Origin: Dictyophora rubrovolvata
Lineage: Eukaryota; Basidiomycota; Agaricomycetes; Phallales; Phallaceae
NCBI GenBank assembly: GCA_029959195.1
Contig: CP114123.1
Coordinates: 868,001 to 932,000 of the forward strand
DNA: 64,000 bases
Direction of reading: 5' to 3'
Shown here: piece by piece, positions 19,484 through 30,107 of the stretch
Layout: every line of letters starts with the position of its first letter
Position numbering within the stretch: position 1 is the stretch's first letter
Translations under genes and position numbers: made by a program
The notes under the pieces: model-generated
Database searches by the model: none
What the model was told of the DNA's origin: nothing
The model's input: only the letters and a program-made list of their open reading frames with translations

Positions 19484-20952
19484 CTACTGGTGTAAAGTCG
19501 ATGGTGGCGGAATAAACTGTTGAGGAGGAGGTGAAGAGAGCGGCCGTCCTGATCCATCCATAGTTTCGTCGGTCGTGTAGGCCGAGACCAAATCATTGGA
19601 CAGCGAGGCTGTCGAATATGAAGACGCGGTGAAGCTTAGAGAGGTTCGAGTTGCGCTTGATTGTGAGGGCTGATAAGTGTACGTAGGTCCGTGACTTTTG
19701 TCAATTGGGCTGGATGCCAACAGTGGGGCCGTCTTAAAGACGAACTGTGGTTGCGTGGTAGGGTACTCTATTATGCTACGTCGGATTATTTTATTATCAC
19801 TACTGGTTCTTCTTTTGCGAGATTTGAGCCAGAAGAAGACGATGATGGAGTATATCACGATGCCCGCAATAGCCCCTACAACGCCTCCAACGATGCTTCC
19901 GACATGTGATGAATCTTTACCAGTATCACTCGTTAATGGTGCCGGATTTGATGTGGGAGCTCCACCGGTTCCTTCGCTAGAATTCGAGGGCGAGGAACCT
20001 GTGGAAGGAAAGGAACCGTTTGTCACGATAAGAAAATCCAATGTTAACGGAGTCTGTCCTGGGCTTCCTGTGTATTTAGCAGAAAGCGTGTGAGTCCCCA
20101 TCTCAAGAGTTGGAGTTATAAAGAAAAGTTGATTAAATTGTGTTACGGAAAACGATGCCGGTAGGCCGAGTAACTGGAAAGATGAATAAGGTTGACCATC
20201 GATTGAATATTCTCCCGAAGACGCATTATGGGGATCCTCAGAATAGATAACGCCATACCAAGACAGTTGAATCCCTGGATTATCTTTAAATCAAAATCAA
20301 ACGATATATGTGGGACTTTCGTACCAACGAAGGTCACGTTAACGAGGCCCTCAGGATCCGTTGTTTGGTTTGCTATTACTCCCGACTCGGAAGCCCTCCA
20401 TCCTGAAATGTAATTAATCGCGTGGTCCTCATTTTGTACAATTGTGACTGAATTCTCCAGAGAGACACTTGAAGATGGTCGATATTCAATATAGTCCAGA
20501 TAGAATGGCATTCCTTGTGAGGTCACGTTAACGACGAGTTCATGCGCGCCATCTGGAATATTTCCTTGACTGCACATCACCCAATTGTTTTCAGGAAATT
20601 GAAATAACTTTGGTGGACCTAGATTAATGCCATCAAGGAAGCATTGCCAAGTAGGGTTTGGGTTTGTCGACGGATTTGCAATATTGATGGTACCGACTAC
20701 GCTTATTGACGAACCTATTTCCAAACAACAGTAAGTAAAGTTTTTTCTGGGTAGGGAGGTTCTATAATGCTGACCGTGGAACGGAAAGGTAAAACTGCTG
20801 TTTGTCATGGTCCTACGTAATGTCGAGGAAAATGCTGGGCCAAAATTTCCCAAAGTATTCATCGTAGATGCTTGTACGATCGTCCAATTACCGACGTACA
20901 CAATACTTGCGTCGTCATTTTTGACTAGAATCGGTCGATTTTGGAGAGGCAT
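19484..20952 (-). CDS. Array copy F: mosaic two-repeat membrane protein, tail cut short
   Basis: Exons 20952-20775, 20714-20325 and 20274-19484 give 452 residues. The ectodomain is of the C/E type (DGINLGPPKLFQFPENNW, SQGNIPDGAHELVVNV). From about 20035 on, linker, helix and tail are of the D type (GSSPSNSSEGTGG, VVGAIAGIVIYSIIVFFW, KSRKRRTSSDNK). The frame ends ...FIPPPSTLHQ because about 10 bases are missing relative to D. The next frame still shows QHKDSDIRLSRL and IPPTSSE up to a TAG at 19374-19376, so even that tail has lost the Tyr of PPxY. Intron 1 (20774-20715) is 60 nt and stop-free, as in E. The product could be a tail-less membrane protein or a young pseudogene. Confidence 0.78.
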
Positions 20953-21645
20953 TCGTATAAATATCGGAATACTTTTATGCGAGTCTGTTTAGGCTAGTGG
21001 GAGATTGTGAAAAGACGTTGGTACGTTGCGGTTTGATCGAATAGTCCAAGCTCTTATGTAAAAGCGTAACCTCCGTCTAGCAATCAACAATAGTGCTACT
21101 CTCATTTCAACAATCGGCTTCAACTGATCAGGTGCGTAGGCTATACACTTACTAGTTCATCAAGTGCTCAATAGACCTTATTGGCTATCGACAGGTGGAA
21201 TCAATCGCCAGAAGATGGTCCGACTGGCAAGTACTAGTGGCAACGCCAAACTAAGATAACTGAAAGGACACGTGGAGGTATATAATCTTATTCCTCATCT
21301 ATCGCAACCATGAAAAATTTCTAACACATGAAGCAAACAACTTCGCAATGAATCGTTAGCAACAAAAAACCATTGACATACATCCGGCGCCGTCGGCCAT
21401 CTCAGTTGCGACGCTGCATTCGACGCACATGTGCACGTCAAACATGAACTACGTGTTAACGAGCTCAATACCTTGAAACCCATTTCAGTGGTCAAAATGG
21501 AGAAAAGTCCTGTTGCCAGAGGCAGAAACAACTCTCTGGAGGTCGTCATACAGGTCGATTGAAAAAAGGGAACAGACGGCTTGAAACTTGACACGTCAGA
21601 CGCTCCAATGATATGTTACAATTCGATCTGACGATTTTAGTTATC
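20953..21645. other. 5' flank of copy F / spacer
   Basis: Array-type spacer; the GTTAACGAGCTCAATACCTTG element near 21455 is the diverged counterpart of the 4640 and 11490 blocks. No gene is recognised. Confidence 0.4.
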
Positions 21646-21649
21646 AAAC

Positions 21650-22210
21650 TGATACGTGCGCAACAGGAGCGAACAGGAAGGAAAGGGAACCAAATGATAA
21701 GTGTGAGTCGAGGAAAATAGTGTAGGATAAGAATTGTAATTGTAGAGGAGAAAAATAAAGCTTATTTGCTCGAATTCAGACTGAGGGAAAAGCTGCGATA
21801 CAAAACTGAGGATATTGTTGGTCTTAAAACCGCGGATTTTTATATACAAGGGTAGCTCAGTGTCCGAGTGAAAAACGGAACACTTGTAATCTAAATGTGA
21901 ACAAAACGAGGTAAAACCATGTGGAAAAATGAATGCATGGTCTGGGGATTGGAATTTAAGAGAAAGAAAAGGGTTTCGCCGAGTGATTAAAATGTAAAAT
22001 AAGGGAAAAATATATAGTAAAATGTGAACACCAAGAAAAAGCTAAGTTTAAAGGCAATACGGCCTTTATAATCGTCATATGGAACCCAACCTTAGTGCAT
22101 ATACGACGGACGGGCTGTGCGAGTATTGGTTATTTCCGGCTCGGGTGGTATTTAAGCCCGAAGCGTCAATTCCCGCCGTTTCTCCTTGTACACTATTCTC
22201 GTGTGCAACA
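21650..22210. mobile_element. Solo-LTR-like fossil, family 1, copy 1
   Basis: This 561 bp element has TG...CA ends (TGATACGTGCGC ... GTGTGCAACA) and a 4 bp target duplication AAAC on both sides (21646-21649, 22211-22214). It is the inverse of the element at 23116-23681 along its length. No coding capacity or second LTR is seen. A TATTTAAG box about 60 bp from the right end suggests transcription left to right. The LTR retrotransposon superfamily cannot be told from an LTR alone. The sharp duplication argues for a fairly recent origin, while differences from its partner show some age. Confidence 0.75.
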
Positions 22211-23115
22211 AAACATACAACGAAGCGACTTACAGATCCTATGCCCAAAGTAACGTAAAGGACCACCCACTGTCATCATGGCAGGACTGTGATTCCCAAA
22301 TTGCTCCCGTTTTGGAGCGTCAGAAACTTAGAAGACTCACTTCAATCAACGAACTGAACCAGGCTTTGAAACTGACGAGATAGCAAACCCGTCCCGCTGA
22401 TTTGCAAGGACACAATGTCTCTCATCAATTCACTATGTTTATGTACATGAAATGTAGATGTTATTGCTCGGAATAAGCTGGGGGTATTTCGACGACAGGT
22501 TCGCTGAGAGGCTGTGTTAAGCGAATGCCGCTATCTTCGTGTTGAATGAGCGCTCTAGCAGCTGTTTCGTCTACTAGTGCGGAATTGTTTCGTGGTTGAC
22601 ATGGTGGAATGGACTGAGGCACGGAGGGAGTTGGGGAATGAACTACTTGACCCATTGAAGTACTAGTTGTTTCATAATGGTTCAGAGAGACTAAATTGTT
22701 TGAAGCCGAACCTGGATTAGAGGTTTGACTCAAGACCGGTTGTAAGGGAGGATGAGTATAGGTTTAACCATGAATTTGGGAAAATTGATTTGATGTCGAC
22801 GGTGGGGCTGCCGCCTGAGACGGGCTGCGACGGCTGCGGGAAGGGATCTATTGTTCTATGCCCGATCCCGATCACTCTATTATAAAAATTGTTCTTTCTC
22901 CGTTTGCTCTTTAGCCAAAAGAAGATGATGGCTAAGATCACAATGCTCCCAATAGCCCCTACGACACCCCCAACAATAATTCCGATGTGTGGTGAACTTT
23001 TACTACTATCATTTGTTGGTGGTGCTGGATCCGGACTTGATGTGTTTCCACCGACTCTTCCTGTAGAACTGGCTTTTGTTGATGATGCTGGATCCGTTAT
23101 AGGATTCCCATAGGC

Positions 23116-23681
23116 TGTTGTGCGCGAAAACGCCGTACAAGGAGAAACAGTAGAAATTGACGCTTCGGGCTCAGTACCACCCGAGCCAGAATAACCAAGA
23201 CTCGCACAGCCCGTCCATCATATATGCACCGAGGTTGGATTCCATATGACGATTATACAGGCCGTGTCGCCTTTAAACTTAGCTTTTCTTAGTGTTCACA
23301 TTTTACTATATATTTTTCCCTTATTTTACATTTTAATAACTTGGCGAAACCTTTTCCTTTCTCTTAAATTCCAATCCCCAGACCATGAATTCATTTCTCC
23401 GCATGGTCTTACCTCGTTTCAATCACTTTTAGATAACCGGTGTTCCGTTTTTCACTCGGACACTGAACTACTCATGTATATAAAAATCTGCGGTTTAAAG
23501 ACCAAAAATATCATAAAATTCCTTAGTTTTGTATTGCAACTTTTCCCTCAGTTTGAATTCAAGCACAAGCTTTATTTTCACTCTTCTACCTTTACAATTT
23601 TATCCTACACTATTTTTCTCGACTCACACTTCCCACTTGGTTCCCCTTTCCTTCCTGTTCGCTCCTGTTGTGCACGTATCA
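23116..23681. mobile_element. Solo-LTR-like fossil, family 1, copy 2 (inverse of copy 1)
   Basis: This 566 bp element has ends TGTTGTGCGCG ... GCACGTATCA and target duplication AGGC (23112-23115, 23682-23685). It lies inside the linker-coding part of copy G. It matches 21650-22210 in inverse orientation, with several small length differences. A frame of 168 codons across it is accidental. Confidence 0.78.
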
Positions 23682-24070
23682 AGGCCCGTCTGGTAGAACT
23701 TGTAGGTGAGGAACTTGTGGAACCTGAGAGAAAAGAACTGTTCGTGACATGAAGATAATCCGAGGTAAAAGGAGTCTGTCCTGGGCCCCCTGTGTATTTG
23801 GCGGAAAGCACGTGAGTTCCCATCTCAAGAGTTGGAATCGTAAAGAAAAGTTGATTGAATGCTGTAGCATTAAACGATTGTGGTAGGCCCAGTAACTGGA
23901 AAGATGTGTATTAGGGTTGACTATCGATGGAATATTCCCCTGAAGAGGCATCATGCGACTCCTCAATAATAATAAGAGTCAAGATAGTTCAATCCCTAAA
24001 CCACCCATTCATTCACTTGAGTTATAATGAAAAAGCATATGAGACTTCCATACCTACAAAAGTCACGTTG

Positions 24071-24944
24071 TGTAGATACTAAGTCTGTGAGGGATTTGTT
24101 TTAGATTTAGAATAGGCTTAGTTCCTAATAAAATATAATGGGGTTTTGTTTAGGGATTGTTCAGCAACTAAAAAGTCCTGTTATTGAAGGTGAGACTCTT
24201 GAAGGAAGATTTGAACTTAAGAATTAAGTTCAAATTAGTAGAGATAGATAGGGACTTATTACTAAGTCCTTGAGAATAGAAAAAGATAAGAGGAAAAAAG
24301 ACCAATTTGATTGGTAAGCACTTTGGTGCACAACAGTAGTTACAAGATAGCTAGATTACAAGAGAAATGAGCCCTTATTTATACACCTTGAGCAAGTACA
24401 AATAGCTCCAAACATTAGTAAGAGAAACATCATGTGAAAGATAAGAAATTACTTAAAAAGGAAGTGAATGAATAATAGTGGATCAGGGAAAATTATAGTG
24501 AGACAGGGAAGTGGAGAGAGATGATAAGAAAATAAAGGGGTTCCTGGAACTAAGTCATCTGACTGTTCCTGAAAGATAAGATACATTACAAATAAAGGAT
24601 TATTAAAGCAAGCAGGAACTAAAAAAAGAATAAAGAAAATACTTGTTTTTGGGTAGATAAGGGAGGAAATCATGAAATACATGACAAAGTCGTCGCTATC
24701 TGGCATCGACCTAATATACTGCAATGATCTCTAAGATGGAAAGATGATTTAATTCGAATGAAAAATGAGGATTAAATACAAAAGGTCTGAGGACCACAAT
24801 GTAAGCTAAGGACATAATGGAAGGACTAAAAATGAGGACAAGAAAGGAGTGTCTGTACGGACAAACAAATGATGAGGACAAAGAACCTAAATATACTCTA
24901 AACGGGCACTAGGGACCTCGTGTAGGGAGCTGCACTCCCTTACA
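24071..24944. mobile_element. Solo-LTR-like fossil, family 2
   Basis: This 874 bp AT-rich insertion in exon 2 of copy G has ends TGTAGATACT ... CTCCCTTACA, so TG...CA with a TGTA/TACA inverted pair. The target duplication is GTTG on both sides (24067-24070, 24945-24948). Paralogues read CACGTTGACAAG across the empty site, so the borders are certain. It has no coding capacity and no relation to family 1. The LTR superfamily is undetermined. Confidence 0.78.
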
Positions 24945-25548
24945 GTTGACAAGACCCTGGATCTGCAGTTTGGTTTGCTGTTTTCTCCACACTGACCCTC
25001 CATCCTGAAATATAGTCGATTGTGGGATCAATATTATTGATAACCATGAGTGAATTCTCTAAGGAGGCACTTGAAGAAGGTCAATATTGAATATAGTCCA
25101 GATAAAATGACATTCCTTGTGAAGTTACGTTTACAACGAGCTTATGTGCACCATCTGGGATATTTTGTTGACTGCACAATAACCAATTGTTTTCGAAGGA
25201 ATTGAATATATTTGGTGTACCAAGACTAATACCATCAAGAACGCATAGCCAAGTAGGGTTCGGGTTTGTTGATGGATTCGCGATGTTGACAGTGCCAAAT
25301 ACTTCTATTGTCGAGCCTTTTCAGAATAGATATTAAGTAAAAATCATGCCGTGCGTATAATACTAACCATGAAAGGGAAAAATAAAGCTGCTGATCGCTG
25401 TGGTGCTGTGTAACGTCGAGGAAAACGCAGGGCCATTATTTCCAAGGTTATTGACCGTAGATGATGCCTGCACAGCTGTCCAATCATTGACGTATGTTAT
25501 ACTTAAATCATCGTTTGTAACAAGAAGCACCCGATCTTGGGAAGACAT

Positions 25549-26160
25549 TCATATAAATGTCTGAATGGAAAAATAATATTGCGCAAAGCGTCTGTTTAGG
25601 CTGACAAGAGAGCGTAAATAGATGGGAGTAGGTTGTCAAGTTCGATGGGTCCTAAAGCAACCTCCGGCTGGCCACTGGTGGTGCCTGATTTAATTCCACT
25701 GTAGCTCCTCTAAACTTTAAGTTCCGGATTGGAATCTTGGTCAGATCCGTAGTCAGTCATCGATTTGGCATTATAAAGAACGCTGGGGAAATTTTGCAGT
25801 CGAGGTCATGAAGCAATGAACATCAAAACGCAGCGTCATCAATGATATGAATCCCACACATTGAGCTCAATTGCGACGTCACATCTAACAACAATTCGGC
25901 ATAGGCACACATCGAGATTTCATCAATACAACAGCAACGGCGTGTTATATTGTGTTGATTGCCCGCGGCCGGCCGGTATCGCGGCTGAACAGGGCTGAAC
26001 TCAGTATAAGGGGTTTGGGGCTTCATCGCATGTCCCACGACCCAGCTTCGAAGAAAGATCAGTTATCGAACTTGACGACGCACGGCTGCTTTGAAAACCT
26101 GATGGGCTGGGAAATCATTAGATTCGCATTGATAGCGTATCCAGAGTGACATAAATTGAG
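25549..26160 (-). other. 5' flank of copy G with shared upstream block
   Basis: AAAGAACGCTGGGGAAATTT, TGCAGTCGAGGTCATGAAGC and AATG near 25775-25820 are the copy G version of the shared upstream module. No gene is recognised. Confidence 0.45.
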
Positions 26161-26290
26161 AGTACAGGTGAAACTCGACACGTACAAGACAGGTCCTGGA
26201 ACAAACATGTTGGCGAAGTGATATTTTTGGTGTTGACGAAAATAATTTACATACGCGATAATTTACGATGCGCATATATATGGGTTCGGG
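26160..26290. repeat. Diverged spacer repeat, unit 4
   Basis: GAACAAACATGTTGGCGAAG, TTGGTGTTGACGAAAATAAT and GATGCGCATATATATGGGTT match the 3' halves of the units near 5100, 5520 and 8580. It marks the junction between subfamilies A-G and H-J. Confidence 0.5.
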
Positions 26291-26324
26291 GAATACAATG
26301 GCCGAGATTTCACAATCATACTAG

Positions 26325-27773
26325 TTACGATGGACTATAACCTGGAGGAAGCACTAGCGCATTGTTTAAACCTGGAGTTACCATGCGCAATCCGCTATCT
26401 TCATGGTGTACTAGTACTCGACGGATAGCCCGCTCTTGCTCCGTCGTAGGTCCGAGACTTGAATACGATAGGGGCGATTCGGATGGGCTACGAACGCTTG
26501 AACTCTGCGCAAATGCTGTTTTGGGTAACGTGGCCACGGAGGATGGTATTTGGTGTAAAGAATTATCGATCCATATTGAAGTGGAAAAGGGCGGCGTTGT
26601 CGCAGCTGTTTCTTGGGTAGTAGGGTCTCCGCGCAGTCCCAGTTCACCAGGTGCGGATGAGGAAGAAACACCGCTCGCAGAAGAAATATCCAATTGGAAG
26701 TGCGTCCTTGGACCTGGTCTCACCCCCAACTTCTCGCGCTTTAAACGCCTGTAATATATATATAGTAGAGCAACCACCACACCAAATCCTACTAGTACAA
26801 ACCCTCCGATAGCGCCATTAGGAACTCTGGGCTTATTATCAGACTGGGGGGTTGAAGGAAGAGTTGAAGACGCTGACGGTGTTGATATTGGGCGAGAAGA
26901 CGATGCCGTGGTAACAGGATCTGATGCATTTGTAACCAACAAGGAATACAATGTCAATGGGGTCGTCGTTACCCAGAAACCTGACAAAAAGTGTATGTGG
27001 TCCTTGTTGTAAGACGCCAGTAGTCAAAACAGGAACATTGAAAAAGTCGGTTGAGTTAGATATATTAGAGGGAAGGCCGACAAGAGTGAACTGCATAAGA
27101 GGGCCTTCGTCGACAGAGTATACGGCGGAAGAAGGCGCATGAGATCCTGTCCCCAAGATAATGCCGGTCCATTCTAACTGAATTCCTATGAAAGATATAT
27201 TGGCGAAGGCATTGGTTGCCTCTGTTGAGTTGGCAGAATATGGGCCTAACTGTGACCATCCTGGACTGAACGTTATTGAAGGGTCCGTGTTGTCCATCCA
27301 AACAACAGCATTATTGGTGGAAACATTAGCTGAAGGCACATATCGTATACTGTCAAGGTAGTATGGCCAGCCTCGTGCGGAGACATTAAGGACAAGTTCT
27401 TGAGGACCATCCGGTAAAGACACCGAGCATTGAGGAGCATTGTTTAATCCAGTTCCGGTGATAGAACTAACATTGACACCGTCGATAGAGCATTCTACCT
27501 CGGGTCCGTTCGGTGAACTGTCAGTAATCAGAGCGAGTACGGCAATAAAATCCCCTTGAATAGAAAAGTCACTGGAAGATATTTTGGGGGAGATAATAAC
27601 TTACCGCTGAACGAAAAAGAAAAGCTGCTATTTGACGTTGTCGTGTGATATATACCTTCTAAAGGGGGTCCAAAAGAACCCAGATCCTGAAAAATGGAAG
27701 AATTGACAAGAAACCATTCGCCCTCGTAGTGTATCTGAGCATCCTGGTTGCTCACGAGAATTGAACGTGTCAT
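26325..27773 (-). pseudogene. Array copy H: subfamily-2 membrane protein, one frameshift
   Basis: Exon 1 (27773-27605) starts MTRSILVSNQDAQIHYEGEW. Intron 27604-27555 is 50 nt. Exon 2 runs from 27554; the second intron of subfamily 1 is absent (FIGIQLEWTGI is continuous). Repeat 1 has VEC and QC; repeat 2 has DNTDPSITFSPGW and YSVDEGPLMQF. Near 26965 the sequence LFVRFLGNDD is 5 bases shorter than in copy J and the frame changes. The remaining frame is otherwise intact: helix GGFVLVGFGVVVALLYIYYR, then RRLKREK, a tail with HHEDSGLRMVTP, and the end VLPPGYSPS. Total exon length is not a multiple of three. I call it a young pseudogene; a sequence error is the alternative. Confidence 0.72.
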
Positions 27774-28306
27774 CGAAGTAACTTGAAGGTCGTGGTGTCG
27801 CAAAACCTTAATAACATCGTGGTCCAATTTATTTCGGTTGCTTTTGTCGATAAGCGAATCGAGGCAAATAACATCTCCGAATCAACTCGCAATGCTCGCT
27901 ATCTAATATTGTCATGTTACTTTGAGAAAACTAGCACAGATAAGCAAGACTCAACACATCGACCATAATGTAATAAAGCACTTGATAAGAGATGTCCAAA
28001 AAATCCTCATGAATTAATGGAATCAGTTAGGCTGGGAATGTGTACTCACGTTTCACCCCAGTTGATATCTAATATGATGATGATTGACCGAGGTGAGTTG
28101 CATTTTTGGGTCCGTTGTCATGTCTGCACATACTTATAATATAATAGATCAAACGAAAAGTAAACTGTGAACAAGCTTAAACTACAAAGTCCGGGGCCAA
28201 CGTTGAGAACGGTGGATGGACTCATTTTTTGATTTGAACTGAACAAATGAAAAAAATAAAGGGGATTTTACCACATCGTTATCCCAACTGGAGGTTACGT
28301 TATCTT
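27774..28306. other. Spacer with degenerate hairpin
   Basis: Imperfect inverted arms CTCACGTTTCACCCCAGTTGA and GACCGAGGTGAG (28046-28097) resemble the perfect hairpin at 11633. No gene is recognised. Confidence 0.45.
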
Positions 28307-29655
28307 TCACACCGTACTCGAACCGCTGCCTGAGGTGGTACTTGTCACAAAAGACGATGACGTAGCTGTAGAGGAATTGGATGATCGGGACTCTTCTCGC
28401 TGCAACGAAACATGCTTCGATCGAGTAAAAACGTCTGCAGTAGTGTCGTACCTCGTCCTCTGGGAAGTAGAGTTATCGTTTGGCGATCCCGGCTCGCGTG
28501 TCAACGGTGCCGGCGAATGGGGAGCGGAAGAGTACGTATACTCCATTTGGAAGGGCGTTATTCCATTTAAGACTGTCTGAAGTTTCCTGCGTTTCAAACG
28601 CCTGCAATATATAAACAGCAGAGCCATAAAAGTCAACCCTACAATGGCCCCTACAACTCCCCCTACAGCAGCGCCGACGGTGCTTCTTCGCTTATCATCA
28701 ACTTGAGTGGTCGAAGGAGATGCTGTTGGTGCTGTCAGTGGAAATGATGTTGATGAACTGGGCGACTCGGAGCTTGTTGAGTCTGATGGCTCTGATCTAT
28801 TTGCGACCACGAGATTATTCAATGTTAAAGGGATCGTGGAATCGTTGCCCAGAAAACGGACAAAAAGCGTATGCGATCCTTGATTTAAGGTGGTATTGAA
28901 AAAAGGAACGTTAGGAATATCGGTAGAGGGACTTGGGGATTCTGAGCCTGGGAGAGAGAAATTGACCATAGGTCCGCGATCAACAGAATATTGAGTTAGA
29001 GGATGAGCATGCTGAGGCCCCGAGCCTTCGATAACCCCAAACCAGCTTATACGCTCTCCTATGAAAGATATATTAACAGAAGCATTGGTGGTGGTCGTCT
29101 TGTTCGCTTCGAGACCCTTCACCTGTAACCATCCTGAGCTATAAGATATTGAAGGATCTGTGTTGGATATTATAACCGTAGCATTATCGAGCAGAGCATC
29201 ATCTGAAGGTACATATTGTAAGTTGTCAAGGAAGAAATGCGTGCCCGAGGAAATGTTAACGACAAGCTCATGGGACCCAGTCGGAAGGATCGACGTCGTG
29301 CATAGAGGAGCATTGTTTTCCTTCAATAATTTGGTAGAATTAAGAGGATTACCATCGATAGAGCAGTTGAATTCAACTTGGTCCGGTGAATCATTGTGAA
29401 TCAGGCCAAGTACATCAATTGAAGTCCCTTAGGCCAAAAGTGTCAATTTACAATATGTTTTGTAGGAGATAACGACCTACCGTTAAATGCAAAAGAAAAA
29501 CTGCCGTTCGATATTGCCTCATAAAGGGGGTTCTCTAAAGGTGGTGATGGTCCGACGGCAGACAACGCCTGATATACCGAAAAATTGGTAGGAGACCATT
29601 CTCCTTCATAGCGTATTTGATCACCCCGGTTGCTCACGACGAGTTTACGCGACAT
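28307..29655 (-). CDS. Array copy I: subfamily-2 membrane protein without PPxY tail
   Basis: Two exons (29655-29481, 29427-28307) give 431 residues, starting MSRKLVVSNRGDQIRYEGEW. Repeat 1 has FNCSIDG, PLC and HELVVNISSGTHFFLDNLQY. Repeat 2 has SNTDPSISYSSGW, SFIGERISWFGVI and YSVDRGPMVNFSL. A Ser/Pro/Thr linker is followed by the helix VGAAVGGVVGAIVGLTFMAL and by YCRRLKRRK. The tail is Ser/Thr-rich and ends TTSGSGSSTV. It has neither the HEDSG box nor the PPxY end seen in H and J. The frame is open throughout, so a functional tail variant is possible. Many N-glycosylation sequons lie before the helix. Confidence 0.82.
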
Positions 29656-30107
29656 TCTGTTTTCAACCGACTAAGGGTCGTGGTGCTGTTTGAGGCCAGG
29701 ATGAGTTTATCCTGGTGGATGCTGTGCTTGTATTTTAAGCTTACGAACGGGTCAATCGAGGTCGGCGACGCCTCGAGCTCGTCACAGTCGTCTCCGGTGA
29801 TCACCCCGTCGCCATAGTCGTGTGGAAACCTAATGAAAGATACCTCAGTCTAGATACTCGTTTGAGATGATTGATCTTCACTTCAGCCCTGTTAAAATGA
29901 TCAAACGAAAAAAACTATACAATATAAGTAAAAGTCCAGCGCATTAGGTGACCATGGTAAATAGGCTCATACATAGTAACCAATGCGCAGAGGATGCCAT
30001 TAAAGATGTAAACATGAAAGGAATATTGACTAGAATGATCAAAGATGAGATGGGTATTTCCTTGACAACAAAGCGCGTATCGGCTCGATCAGCCGCATTT
30101 GAGACGA
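29656..30107. other. Spacer with partial hairpin
   Basis: ACCTCAGTCTAGATACTCG then TTTGAGATG (29843-29870) is an imperfect copy of the 11633 hairpin, about 190 bp upstream of copy I. No gene is recognised. Confidence 0.45.

Larger units (their letters stand above)
22461..25548 (-). pseudogene. Array copy G: copy split by two LTR-like insertions
   Basis: The 5' end is exon 1 (25548-25368, MSSQDRVLLVTNDDLSITY), followed by exon 2 sequence. The exon 2 sequence is interrupted by the 24071-24944 insertion. Ectodomain and linker sequence resumes at 24070-23686 and is interrupted again by the 23116-23681 insertion. The membrane helix region (about 22900-23000) and the tail down to 22461 follow. Exon 2 also has a stop where paralogues have Arg (LDYIQY then stop, near 25092). 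The tail end is well kept: QHEDSGIRLTQP and EIPPAYSEQ. This is a host pseudogene; the preserved tail suggests decay is not very old. Confidence 0.85.

Noticed and set aside
20143-20952. Copy F exons 1-2 as one 269-codon exon ending after a short extension
   Set aside because: It reads through both introns; GT-AG junctions at 20774-20715 and 20324-20275 restore alignment to all paralogues. Retention of the first intron stays possible and is listed as a finding.
23246-23752. 168-codon plus-strand frame
   Set aside because: It lies almost wholly inside the solo-LTR-like fossil at 23116-23681, has no domain signature and runs into the host pseudogene; a chance open frame.
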